NCBI RefSeq assembly: GCF_020523625.1
Contig: NZ_JAJAQH010000006.1
Coordinates: 372,001 to 436,000 of the forward strand
Length of the DNA: 64,000 nt
DNA from: Methylovorus menthalis
GTDB lineage: Bacteria > Pseudomonadota > Gammaproteobacteria > Burkholderiales > Methylophilaceae
Direction of reading: 5' to 3'
Under the pieces are notes generated by a model. It had not been told where the DNA came from. It did no database searches and was given only the letters and a program-made list of their open reading frames with translations. This document shows positions 1 through 7,718 of the stretch, one piece after another. How positions within the stretch are numbered: the stretch's first letter is position 1; every line of letters begins with the position of its first letter. The position numbers and the translations under genes were made by a program.

Positions 1-629
1 TGCTGATCCTGAAGGTAAGCGATCGGGCTGAAGCTATCTTCGCTGTCATCATCACTATTGCCTTCCAGCGAAATCTCATGGCCACCCATGCGCGACTCCA
101 TCTCCACGACCTCTTCCGGCTTGACCTTGAGTTCGCGGGCGATATCCGCCACTTCGTCGGGGCTCAGCGTATGGCTGCTTTTCTTCATGCTGCGCAGGTT
201 GAAGAAAAGCTTGCGTTGCGCTTTGGTGGTGGCCACTTTAACCAAGCGCCAGTTGCGCACGATATATTCGTGAATCTCGGCCTTGATCCAGTGCATGGCA
301 AAAGACACCAGGCGAACGCCACGGTCAGGGTCAAAGCGACGCACAGCCTTCATCAGGCCGACATTGCCTTCCTGAATCAGATCGGCTTGTGGCAGGCCAT
401 AACCGGAGTAGCCGCGGGCGATGCTGGCAACCAGACGCAAGTGCGACACGATGAGGCCTTTGGCAGCGTCAATGTCGTTATCTTTGCGCAAGCGTGTGGC
501 CAGATCGTACTCTTCCTCGGCGGTCAATACCGGAAATGCCTTGATCGTACGCAGGTACTGATCAAGGCTGTCCAGTGAAGACACTGAAGGAATCGTCAGG
601 GCATTTGTCATAGGATTAATCTCGCTCAT
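1..629 (-). CDS. rpoH: RNA polymerase heat-shock sigma factor RpoH (sigma-32), 5' part
   Basis: Sigma-70 family heat-shock factor; the gene runs off the left edge, so only about 210 N-terminal residues are present. Reading the minus strand gives region 1.2/2 sequence with LRLVASIARGYSGYGLPQAD, LIQEGNVGLMKAVRRFDP and the RpoH-box-like QRKLFFNLR, which separates RpoH from RpoD and RpoS. The start at 629 gives MSEINPMTNALTIPS; a second in-frame ATG at 611 is an alternative. A CIRCE element lies just upstream, so HrcA control of this gene is likely. Family identity is very secure. Confidence 0.95.
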   Translation of the reverse strand, partial: MSEINPMTNALTIPSVSSLDSLDQYLRTIKAFPVLTAEEEYDLATRLRKDNDIDAAKGLIVSHLRLVASIARGYSGYGLPQADLIQEGNVGLMKAVRRFDPDRGVRLVSFAMHWIKAEIHEYIVRNWRLVKVATTKAQRKLFFNLRSMKKSSHTLSPDEVADIARELKVKPEEVVEMESRMGGHEISLEGNSDDDSEDSFSPIAYLQDQ

Positions 630-639
630 GAAATTGATT

Positions 640-666
640 TTAGCACTCCCTCTTTGAGAGTGCTAG
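640..666. promoter_or_regulatory. CIRCE element (HrcA operator) upstream of rpoH
   Basis: TTAGCACTC, nine bases, then GAGTGCTAG: this matches the CIRCE consensus TTAGCACTC-N9-GAGTGCTAA at all but the last base. It sits 11 bp upstream of the rpoH start codon. HrcA represses through CIRCE in heat-shock operons. Placement before rpoH is known in betaproteobacteria and links the HrcA and sigma-32 circuits. Confidence 0.92.
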
Positions 667-985
667 TGCTGAAAAGTTTCCTTTTTTATGCATGATTGTT
701 CAGTGACATTAAGGTCGTGGACACGACAATATTGAAGCAGCGTGAGAGTCCGTCAACTATCTCTGAGTCATCTATTCGTCGTTTATTGATGGCGATCCCT
801 GAATCAGGAAATTCAGTCCGGATGGAGCTTTATGAGGTACTTTTATTGGCTTTTCGAGGTCTGGCAGCATTTCCAGCGTGCTGTAGTTTGATACCAGCTC
901 AACGAAATCTGGTGGTCGCTGGAATAGCCTGGATCACAATGTCATTAACACCGGCTACCTGAAAACGCTTTACAAAATCATGCAT
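667..985. other. Intergenic region without a convincing gene
   Basis: About 320 bp between the divergent rpoH and ECF sigma factor genes. An 88-codon frame at 696-962 has no ribosome binding site, no recognisable domain and unconvincing composition, so I do not call it a gene. The rpoH promoter presumably overlaps CIRCE at the left end. Confidence 0.6.
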
Positions 986-1014
986 ATTTATGAGAATGGT
1001 TCTCATTTTAAATA
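986..1014. promoter_or_regulatory. Candidate Fur box upstream of the ECF sigma factor gene
   Basis: The sequence centred on TGAGAATGGTTCTCATTT is a near-palindrome with A/T-rich flanks of the kind bound by Fur. It ends about 11 bp before the ECF sigma start codon, where Fur-Fe2+ would block transcription. The iron-signalling genes that follow support the call. Confidence 0.75.
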
Positions 1015-1024
1015 ATCTTTTGCC

Positions 1025-1561
1025 ATGCAACCCTCCATTTCTCCAAGATCCGATACGAGTTTTAGCGAGTTATACAAAGAGCATAACGGATGGCTGAAAG
1101 GATGGCTCTTAAAAAAGCTTCGTTGCTACCAGAGTGCTGAAGATACAGCGCAAGATACCTTTCATAAGCTGTTATTGGCTCCCCCGTCGGAGTTGGCGAA
1201 TTTAAAAAGCCCCAGGCCTTATTTATCTACAATTGCCAAGCGGCTGATGATCGATCAATTAAGGCGAAGGAAACTGGAAGCCTTATATCTGGAGGCTTTA
1301 AATAACTTCACAGAACATGATGCCTACAGTTCTGTGCAGGACCATCATCAGGTAATTGAAACCCTGATTTTATTGGCTAATATGCTGGATAAGCTTCCAG
1401 AAAAACCAAGGAAGGCGTTTCTGGCATGCCGTTTCGAAGGTCTTAGCTATAAAGAGATTGCTGATGAATTGGATGTGTCTGCAAGCATGGTCAAACAATA
1501 TATCGCCCAAGTCATGGTGGAGTGTTATGCCATTGTTTTCGAAAATGAGAAAACTAAATGA
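1025..1561 (+). CDS. FecI-family ECF sigma factor
   Basis: An extracytoplasmic-function sigma factor of 178 residues, the normal length. Region 2 (about residues 15-85) includes YKEHNGWLKGWLLKKLRC and AEDTAQDTFHKLLL. Region 4 (about 115-170) includes LPEKPRKAFLACRFEGLSYKEIADEL, the HTH that reads the -35 element. It overlaps the next gene by 4 bp (ATGA). The order sigma, FecR-like protein, TonB receptor is the cell-surface signalling arrangement, in which a ferric siderophore in the periplasm activates the sigma factor to transcribe its receptor gene. A Fur-box candidate lies directly upstream. Confidence 0.93.
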   Translation: MQPSISPRSDTSFSELYKEHNGWLKGWLLKKLRCYQSAEDTAQDTFHKLLLAPPSELANLKSPRPYLSTIAKRLMIDQLRRRKLEALYLEALNNFTEHDAYSSVQDHHQVIETLILLANMLDKLPEKPRKAFLACRFEGLSYKEIADELDVSASMVKQYIAQVMVECYAIVFENEKTK

Positions 1562-2562
1562 GGGCGCGCTCGAGCAATTCGATGAGTGCTGAAGCTCATA
1601 TCAATAGCAAGTCCGATTCGGTGGTTGAGCAGGCGGCGCAATGGCATGCAAGTTTGCAATCCGGCGATATGACGGATGTGGAATTACAGGCATTCCATGA
1701 ATGGCATGACGCTGATTCAGTACATGCCGCAACCTACGCCAAAATGAGCTCACTGTGGTCCAGGTTTGATTCGGCAGATTCCATAGCTGGCAAATCTACG
1801 CTTCATAAGCTCCTGAAAACACGCAAGTCGAAATCAAACATCAAGAAGACGAATGCCTTGGTGGGGTTGTGCCTTGTGTCCATAGTGGCTTGGGTAGGCA
1901 TGCAAACCAATTATCCAAAATATTATTTGGCAGATTACCGAAGTGCTGTTGGTCAACAGCGGAATATTCAACTTGCTGATAATAGTGAAGTACTTCTCGA
2001 TACCAACTCGGCGATTAACATTCACTACTCTCAAGGTGTGCGAAAGATAGAGCTGGTGCAGGGCAGTCTATTCATCAAAGTCAGCAAGGATCCAACCCGG
2101 CCATTAATCATCGCAACGTCGTCTGGCACCGCCCAGGCATTAGGAACTCAGTTTTTTGTGGAACAGCATGCGGGTTCCATGGTGGTGGGTGTCACTGAAT
2201 CCAGAGTACAGGTTTGCGCGGTGAATGATAAACGTGTTTGTACGATACTGTATGCGGGAGAGAAGGCCGAAATAAAAGATCATCATCTTTCCAAGCCGCA
2301 AGAAATGGATGTTCTTGCGGCCGTTGCCTGGACCAAGGGGGATCTGATCGCCGATAACCTTGCACTGAGCGACGTGCTATATGAACTAAGCCGTTACAAG
2401 TCTGGCTGGATTTCCTATGATGCTGAAGAAATGAAAAAAATACGGGTTTCTGGCGTGTTTAAACTCTCGGAGGTTGATCAATCTCTTCATCATCTGGCGG
2501 AAACGCTTCCAATCCGCTTAGATGCATACACATCCTACTGGACCGCCGTGCATTCAAAATAG
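1558..2562 (+). CDS. FecR-like anti-sigma / sigma regulator
   Basis: Inner-membrane partner of the preceding sigma factor, 334 residues. The N-terminal cytosolic part has the conserved block AAQWHASLQSGDMTDVELQA (about 26-45). One membrane helix lies around 100-117 (LVGLCLVSIVAWVGM). The periplasmic FecR domain follows, with QLADNSEVLLDTNSAINI and IELVQGSLFIKV. In this family the periplasmic part contacts the signalling domain of the receptor. The start at 1558 overlaps the sigma stop codon; ATG 1582 is an alternative with no better ribosome site. Confidence 0.9.
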   Translation: MRARSSNSMSAEAHINSKSDSVVEQAAQWHASLQSGDMTDVELQAFHEWHDADSVHAATYAKMSSLWSRFDSADSIAGKSTLHKLLKTRKSKSNIKKTNALVGLCLVSIVAWVGMQTNYPKYYLADYRSAVGQQRNIQLADNSEVLLDTNSAINIHYSQGVRKIELVQGSLFIKVSKDPTRPLIIATSSGTAQALGTQFFVEQHAGSMVVGVTESRVQVCAVNDKRVCTILYAGEKAEIKDHHLSKPQEMDVLAAVAWTKGDLIADNLALSDVLYELSRYKSGWISYDAEEMKKIRVSGVFKLSEVDQSLHHLAETLPIRLDAYTSYWTAVHSK

Positions 2563-2636
2563 ATTCAGGCTTGCTGTCCATTTGTCGGTTTCATTCGTCC
2601 TAGTTATGAAGACAAAAATTAGGGGAGTTACCGTCA

Positions 2637-5075
2637 ATGTTCAAAATTGCAAATCATCGTTATCAACGCTCTATCGCAGGGATGCTCTCCCTGCTATTGG
2701 TTCAGCTGACATCACCGCCACTTTTGGCAGCGGATAATGCTAGCGCTGTTCAGCAGCATCAGTACGCAATTCCTGCTGGATCACTGACACAAGCGTTAAA
2801 TCACTTCGCTCAAGATGCCGGCATCGTCCTATCTTTTGACCCGCAACTGACCCTGAATAAATCCAGTAATGGAATTCAGGGGAAGTTCAGTGTCGAGGAG
2901 GGGTTCTCCAGGCTATTGGAAGGCTCTGGCGTCACTTTCTACAAAACATCTGACCAAGGCTATGGCCTCAAGAAAGTACCGCTTCCACCAACTTCGGATA
3001 ACGCTGCGCCGGATACTTTGCCGGAAGTTCGTGTCCGGGCTGCCGCTGAAAAAAATGAAGAAAAGGCATGGAGTCCAGTCGAGGGTTTTGTTGCTAAACG
3101 TAGTGCTACTGCAAATAAAATCGACAGCAAGATTATTGAAACCCCCAACTCGATTTCTGTGGTCACGGCGGATCAAATGGAGGCGCAGCAGGTAAAGACT
3201 ATTACACAATCTTTACGGTATACACCTGGCATAACGGCGGAAATAGCAGGCCCGCAATTCATGGCCGATCAACTGCTGATACGTGGTTTCCAGCAAAGTA
3301 CCGGCAGGCTGCTCAGAGACGGAAATCGAACGTTTCTTGCCAATTACCTTGGCTGGGATGCGCCAGAGCCATTTGGGCTGGAGCGCGTTGAGGTCATGCG
3401 TGGTGCTAGTTCAGTACTATATGGTTCATCAGATCCAGGGGGCCAGATCAACCTTGTGACAAAACGTCCGCCGTTAACCCCTCTGCACCATATCCAGCTC
3501 CAGGCGGGAAGCTTCGATTATAAGCAGGCTGCATTCGATTTCGGTGGCCCCGTCGATGATGCGGGCGTTGTCAGCTACCGTTTAACTGGCTTGATCCGTG
3601 ATAGCAGTGCCCAGACCGATTATATAAAGAATGAACGCACCTTCATTGCTCCCGCCATAACCATTCGTCCATCTGAGCAAACGGAAATTACCTTCTTGGC
3701 TGAATACCAGAAACAGAAAGGGAATTTTGCCAATCCATTGCCTGCTCAAGGAACAGCATTAAGCAATCCTAATGGCCGCATCAGCAGGGATCGCTATATC
3801 GGTGAACCGAATTACGATAAATCCATGAATGAGAAAGTATCTGCCGGGTATATTCTTGATCATGCCTTTAATGATGTCTGGACATTCAGGCAGAACCTCC
3901 GCTTCAGTCATTATCGTCATGACAGTCGTGAAGTTGCTTTCTTGGGTTGGGCCGATCCGGAATTAACGACTGCAAACAGATACGCTGAAGAGCGCAATGG
4001 TTCAGGCAATTTATTTACCGTGGATAACCAGGTTCAAGCAAAGTTTGCTACCGGGAGTCTTAACCATACGCTTTTGACCGGTTTGGATTTCAGTCGAGCA
4101 AGCTATAAGCAGGATCAATCTCTGCTGTTGGGGACATCACTGAATCTTTTTAATCCGGTATACGGAAACTTGACCCTGTTCCCATTCTCTACAGTTTCGT
4201 ATGAGCAGACGGTTAAGCAGACAGGTGTTTACCTGCAAGACCAAATCAAGATTAATAACTGGGTCGCCGTTGTAGGCGGGCGCCAGGACTGGGTCCGGGA
4301 TGAAAATGATGCCGCGTTTGCTTCCAAACCAGTAGCAAAAGACCATAAATTCTCAGGCAGGGCCGGACTGTTATACCTCTTTGATAACGGGTTTGCGCCG
4401 TATGTCAGCTACTCCGAGTCATTCCTGCCTGTCGCAGGCAGGACGTTTACCCAGGAGGTATTCAAACCGGAGGAAGGCAAACAATACGAAATCGGGTTGA
4501 AATATGAACCACCTCAATCCAATAGCCTTTATTCGATTGCCGCCTTTGACTTGACCAAGGAAAACGTGAGCATTCCTGACCCCGCTCATTCAGGCAACAA
4601 TATTCAGGAAGGTGAGATAAGGTCTCGCGGTATTGAACTTGAAGCGAAAACCAGCATTACCCGGAAGCTGAATGTTCTTGGCAGCTATACATGGAATGAT
4701 GTTGAAGTTACCAAGGCAGAAGCAGGCATCAAGGGAAATACCCCATTCCGGGTACCTGAACATATGGCATCGATATGGGTGGATTACATGCCATCTGGCG
4801 TATTGGCAGGTCTTAATATTGGCGGAGGTGTCCGTTATGTAGGAAGCTCAGCTGGCGACCGCGAAAACAGTTTCAAAGTGGACTCCTATACGGTAGTCGA
4901 TGCGCTAGTCAGGTATGACCTTGAAAACATGAATGCTAAATTCAAAGGCTTCAGGGTTTCATTGAATGCCATGAATTTATTGGATAAGCGATTCGTTGCA
5001 GGATGTTTCAGTATGAACGGCTGTCAATATGGGCAACAACAGACCATCTTCGCAACAGTGGACTACAAATGGTAA
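2637..5075 (+). CDS. TonB-dependent siderophore receptor with N-terminal signalling (STN) domain
   Basis: Outer-membrane ferric-siderophore transporter, 812 residues. A signal peptide ends near LLAADN (about 32). A secretin/TonB short N-terminal domain spans about 40-115 (YAIPAGSLTQALNHFAQDAG). The plug covers about 155-275 (ETPNSISVVTADQMEAQQ; GLERVEVMRGASSVLYGSSD). The beta-barrel ends in an aromatic residue (TVDYKW), as outer-membrane proteins do. GGGGAG precedes the ATG. The signalling domain matches the FecIR-type pair upstream, so this is a transducing receptor. Sequence style is FpvA/FhuE-like, suggesting a hydroxamate or mixed siderophore, but the ligand is not readable from sequence. 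Confidence 0.93.
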   Translation: MFKIANHRYQRSIAGMLSLLLVQLTSPPLLAADNASAVQQHQYAIPAGSLTQALNHFAQDAGIVLSFDPQLTLNKSSNGIQGKFSVEEGFSRLLEGSGVTFYKTSDQGYGLKKVPLPPTSDNAAPDTLPEVRVRAAAEKNEEKAWSPVEGFVAKRSATANKIDSKIIETPNSISVVTADQMEAQQVKTITQSLRYTPGITAEIAGPQFMADQLLIRGFQQSTGRLLRDGNRTFLANYLGWDAPEPFGLERVEVMRGASSVLYGSSDPGGQINLVTKRPPLTPLHHIQLQAGSFDYKQAAFDFGGPVDDAGVVSYRLTGLIRDSSAQTDYIKNERTFIAPAITIRPSEQTEITFLAEYQKQKGNFANPLPAQGTALSNPNGRISRDRYIGEPNYDKSMNEKVSAGYILDHAFNDVWTFRQNLRFSHYRHDSREVAFLGWADPELTTANRYAEERNGSGNLFTVDNQVQAKFATGSLNHTLLTGLDFSRASYKQDQSLLLGTSLNLFNPVYGNLTLFPFSTVSYEQTVKQTGVYLQDQIKINNWVAVVGGRQDWVRDENDAAFASKPVAKDHKFSGRAGLLYLFDNGFAPYVSYSESFLPVAGRTFTQEVFKPEEGKQYEIGLKYEPPQSNSLYSIAAFDLTKENVSIPDPAHSGNNIQEGEIRSRGIELEAKTSITRKLNVLGSYTWNDVEVTKAEAGIKGNTPFRVPEHMASIWVDYMPSGVLAGLNIGGGVRYVGSSAGDRENSFKVDSYTVVDALVRYDLENMNAKFKGFRVSLNAMNLLDKRFVAGCFSMNGCQYGQQQTIFATVDYKW

Positions 5076-5096
5076 AAACATATACAGCATGAATTT

Positions 5097-5126
5097 AAGG
5101 GAGCTCAGGCTCCCTTATTATTTTAT
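5097..5126 (+). terminator. Rho-independent terminator after the siderophore receptor
   Basis: AAGGGAGC, loop TCAG, GCTCCCTT, followed by ATTATTTTAT. An 8-bp perfect stem with a T-rich tail, 21 bp after the stop codon. Confidence 0.85.
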
Positions 5127-5256
5127 ATTGTGTAAATGACTGACTTTAAGGTTCGGCATTCGACGTCTTCATACAAAGCAAGTCGTATGGTTGGATTATC
5201 GGATCTTGGCAATACGTTTTCAAACTACATAAGCCCTTCATATTATTTGAATTACC

Positions 5257-5275
5257 ATACTAAACAGTTTAGTAT
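5257..5275. promoter_or_regulatory. Palindromic operator, TetR type
   Basis: ATACTAAAC-A-GTTTAGTAT is a perfect 9-1-9 palindrome just before the start codon at 5282. A second partial copy, ATACTAAACAGTT, lies at 5288-5300, 31 bp further on (three helical turns). It is probably the autoregulatory site of the TetR protein encoded by the second gene of this operon. Confidence 0.75.
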
Positions 5276-5281
5276 TTGCAC

Positions 5282-6085
5282 ATGGAAATACTAAACAGTT
5301 CATGGTTGCTCCGCATGCTGGAGAATGGTGGGAAAAAGCCTTCAGACAAGCTTCTTTCGCTATTTCCCTGTTTGGAAACATGGCTGGGCGCTCCGGGGAT
5401 TAGAGAGCGCTTTATCTCCGAGTTTGAAGCGAAGCATATGCTTAACCAGCATTGTCCTGCGCTCGCCGCCAGACTCACGGAACTTGCGACGGAAGCCAAG
5501 GTATCGAAGCCGGATGTTTTTGTGGCGCAGGTGCTTATTCTTCTGCAAGGTGCGCTTACGGAGGAGGTTCGCAATCCTGGGTCAGGCGCACTGAACGCAG
5601 CCAGAATCGCAGCAAAAGCGATACTTGAAGATGCTATCCAGCCACCCCGATTGAAATCGAAATGGGCTTACGCGAGTGGGGCTGCAGTGGCATCCCTATG
5701 CATCGCCATGGGTGGTTATCTTGTCGGTTCGCAGATTGCGGTTGAGGCATCAGCGGATGCTTATCAGGCAGCGTATAACAGGGCTCTGCTGGAGAGCTCT
5801 CCCATTAACCCTGAATTGATCGATAAAGTGATGGCACTTCAGGCTGAAATCAATTCAGGTCATTGTCCCGCTCCGCAGTTGTTCGCTATGCCACAGGATC
5901 AGGCGGCTGCGTATATGGATGCCATTACGTATCGCACATCGCGGCATCCTTTGCAGGATAGTGAAAGGCTGACGAAATTTTTAGTTTGGTATAAACAGAA
6001 TCGGGAATGGGAGTGTTACTTCCCGCCATCGAATGGCCACACGGCTGTCTCATGGGTTCCTACAGGAAGAAAATATGGCTACTAA
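5282..6085 (+). CDS. Membrane-anchored protein with a TetR-like ligand-binding domain and no HTH
   Basis: A protein of 267 residues from ATG 5282 (TTG 5276 is possible). Residues about 60-115, with ALAARLTELATEAKVSKPD and LLQGALTEEV, align by eye with the C-terminal ligand domain of the TetR encoded next door (NQLAKLAHAAGKKNADVLAL). There is no HTH, and none is encoded upstream. A single membrane helix follows (about 133-155, ASGAAVASLCIAMGGYLVGS), then an unrecognised domain of about 110 residues. The gene overlaps the TetR gene by 11 bp, so translation is coupled. One operator half-copy lies inside the first codons. Function unknown; a membrane sensor or a decoy for the TetR are possibilities. 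Confidence 0.7.
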   Translation: MEILNSSWLLRMLENGGKKPSDKLLSLFPCLETWLGAPGIRERFISEFEAKHMLNQHCPALAARLTELATEAKVSKPDVFVAQVLILLQGALTEEVRNPGSGALNAARIAAKAILEDAIQPPRLKSKWAYASGAAVASLCIAMGGYLVGSQIAVEASADAYQAAYNRALLESSPINPELIDKVMALQAEINSGHCPAPQLFAMPQDQAAAYMDAITYRTSRHPLQDSERLTKFLVWYKQNREWECYFPPSNGHTAVSWVPTGRKYGY

Positions 6086-6629
6086 GATGCGTGAATATAT
6101 TCTTGAGGTCGCCTCCGATCTCTTTCTGACGCAAGGAATTAACGCGACCAGTGTCGATGCGATTGTGGCAAAAGCCGATATCGCGAAAGTCACTTTATAC
6201 AAGTATTTCAAATCCAAGGAACAGCTCATTCTTGAGTATCTCAAGGATTATGACGATAAGCTATGGAGTATCCTGGCCAAGGGCGATCAGCATGCGGATG
6301 CAGAGACACTGTTGTCCAATCTGGTTGCCAATCTTCTGGATTTGATAGGGAGCCCGGACTTTAAGGGATTTGCGTTTATCAACGCCAGTGTTGAGTTTCC
6401 TCAAAGCGATAGCGCAGTACACCAGACCTCGCTGGAGTTTTCGCGTAATTTGAGAAACCAGCTTGCCAAGTTGGCGCATGCCGCTGGTAAAAAGAATGCC
6501 GATGTTCTGGCCTTGCAACTGCAGATGGTGATCGAAGGGGCTTCGGTCAGTAACGAGGTGCAGATCAAGTCTGAGGCTATCAAGCATGCCAAAGACATGG
6601 CCAAGGTATTGATTGAGTCTGCAAAATAA
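6075..6629 (+). CDS. TetR/AcrR-family transcriptional repressor
   Basis: A protein of 184 residues. The N-terminal HTH (about residues 5-50) includes VASDLFLTQGINATSVDAIV and the recognition helix region VTLYKYFKSKEQL. The C-terminal domain has FAFINASVEFPQSDSAVH, typical of the AcrR group. The start at 6075 is chosen because AGGAAG lies 5 bp upstream; a longer frame from 6033 would bury it in the previous gene. Likely targets are the palindromes at 5257-5300 (autoregulation) and perhaps at 7206-7249 before the SRPBCC gene, which share the ATACTA/TAGTAT half-sites. Confidence 0.92.
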   Translation: MATKMREYILEVASDLFLTQGINATSVDAIVAKADIAKVTLYKYFKSKEQLILEYLKDYDDKLWSILAKGDQHADAETLLSNLVANLLDLIGSPDFKGFAFINASVEFPQSDSAVHQTSLEFSRNLRNQLAKLAHAAGKKNADVLALQLQMVIEGASVSNEVQIKSEAIKHAKDMAKVLIESAK

Positions 6630-6636
6630 ATAGACA

Positions 6637-6658
6637 GCGCCTCAACAACTTGAGGCGC
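6637..6658. terminator. Hairpin between convergent genes
   Basis: GCGCCTCAA, loop CAAC, TTGAGGCGC: a 9-bp perfect stem in the 41-bp gap between the TetR and SRPBCC stop codons. There is no strong T-tract on either side, so it is a probable but not classical bidirectional terminator. Confidence 0.6.
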
Positions 6659-6670
6659 CATCCTTCGCGA

Positions 6671-7171
6671 TTACTTGGTTTCGCTAATCTTCTTCAGATT
6701 GTCCAAACCACCTTTGTAAACACCCGTAATAGTCTTGACGGCATCTGCGTTACTTGCCCCTGCGGCATTGAATGTTCCGCTCCAGGTGACCTTGGTCTTG
6801 TTCGCCCCCGCTGAATGCACAGTGTAGGTTGAGTGATAGTCGCTCACCGGGAGAACGCCCTCAAGGATGGTGTAAGAGTATGTATGCTTCTTTGTATCAT
6901 AGGCTTCCAGCTTTTCCTTTAGCTTGCCGCCATCCGGCAAGGTGATGACGCGTACCGCGCCAACCTGATTGTTTGTACCTTCTACAATCTCCGTTTTCGT
7001 TGCGGCAGGATGCCACGCGCCCAGATCACCAAAGTTACTCGATTTTGCCCAAACATCATCTGCTTTTGCATTGATCTCGATAGATTGTTCCGCCTTCAGG
7101 CTGCCACCCGCAAAAGCGACCCCTGAAGAGATGCCAGCCAATACGAGACCTACTAATGCTGCTTGCTTCAT
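6671..7171 (-). CDS. Exported SRPBCC-family (polyketide cyclase/START-like) protein
   Basis: A protein of 166 residues. The start at 7171 is set by GGAGAATAAG directly before ATG and by the signal peptide it opens (KQAALVGLVLAGISSGVAFA). The mature part is an SRPBCC fold: EQSIEINAKADDVWAKSSNF at its start, GDLGAWHPA, then TKVTWSGTF near the C-terminus. These proteins bind hydrophobic small molecules in a deep cavity; the ligand is unknown. It is convergent to the TetR gene and preceded by a long perfect inverted repeat built from TetR-like half-sites, so TetR control is likely. Confidence 0.85.
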   Translation of the reverse strand: MKQAALVGLVLAGISSGVAFAGGSLKAEQSIEINAKADDVWAKSSNFGDLGAWHPAATKTEIVEGTNNQVGAVRVITLPDGGKLKEKLEAYDTKKHTYSYTILEGVLPVSDYHSTYTVHSAGANKTKVTWSGTFNAAGASNADAVKTITGVYKGGLDNLKKISETK

Positions 7172-7205
7172 CTTATTCTCCTGTAGTTGATTTTTAATGG
7201 TAAAA

Positions 7206-7249
7206 AACATACTAGTTAGTATGCTTGATAGCATACTAACTAGTATGTT
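7206..7249. promoter_or_regulatory. 44-bp perfect inverted repeat, compound operator of the SRPBCC gene
   Basis: Two perfectly complementary 20-bp arms (7206-7225 and 7230-7249) separated by TGAT. Each arm holds its own palindrome: CATACTAGTTAGTATG (7208-7223) and CATACTAACTAGTATG (7232-7247). It lies 35 bp upstream of the start at 7171, where the promoter should be. It looks like tandem dimer sites for a TetR-type repressor. Confidence 0.75.
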
Positions 7250-7408
7250 TTGTCTTTGCAACTGCCTCGCTATTGGTCGTGCATAAATGACTGCAAAATT
7301 GTATGGGGCCGAAAATAATCAGCGCGTGCTTCACCTTGCAAGCTTCCTGGCCGGGTATCTTTCAGCTTCCGTAAGTCTTTTTTACTGGAGTAACCAACTG
7401 CAGGAGTT

Positions 7409-7595
7409 GATGGTGCGGCTGAAGCGAAGCTGGTAGAAGCGGTAGATACATTAACCCACGGGAAAACCGTCGTATTAGTAACGCATAGTTTTCCCTCGTT
7501 AATGCGGATGGATCGGATTGTCGTCCTGGTGCGTGGAAAAAATCGTCGCTTCCGGACCGCCAGAGCGGCTGTTGCAGCAACTCAACAGTCAATAA
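7409..7595 (+). pseudogene. Relic of a type I secretion ABC transporter ATPase (C-terminal end)
   Basis: In frame from 7409 the sequence reads DGAAEAKLVEAVDTLTHGKT, VVLVTHSFPSLMRMDRIVVL and VRGK. After a run of six A the frame must shift by one base to continue IVASGPPERLLQQLNSQ and stop at 7595. This is the segment after Walker B, including the H-loop, of a HlyB/LapB-type exporter ATPase. The rest of the gene and any HlyD partner are absent. It is dead because of truncation and frameshift. Flanking sequence (7250-7408 and 7596-7718) holds nothing else I recognise. Confidence 0.75.
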
Positions 7596-7718
7596 ATCAC
7601 GTTAACCAGCACGCCTGATGTTCCCGAAATGATTCCCGCGCTCGCAGGCGGGGCGCGTGGGTATGTCAGCCTGTGCTCATGACGCTTATATCCGTCAGGC
7701 CATATGCGGCCATTGCGC

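Noticed and set aside
696-962. 88-codon open frame between rpoH and the ECF sigma factor
   Set aside because: No ribosome binding site, no domain, mixed composition; it lies in a regulatory gap and ends just before the Fur box.
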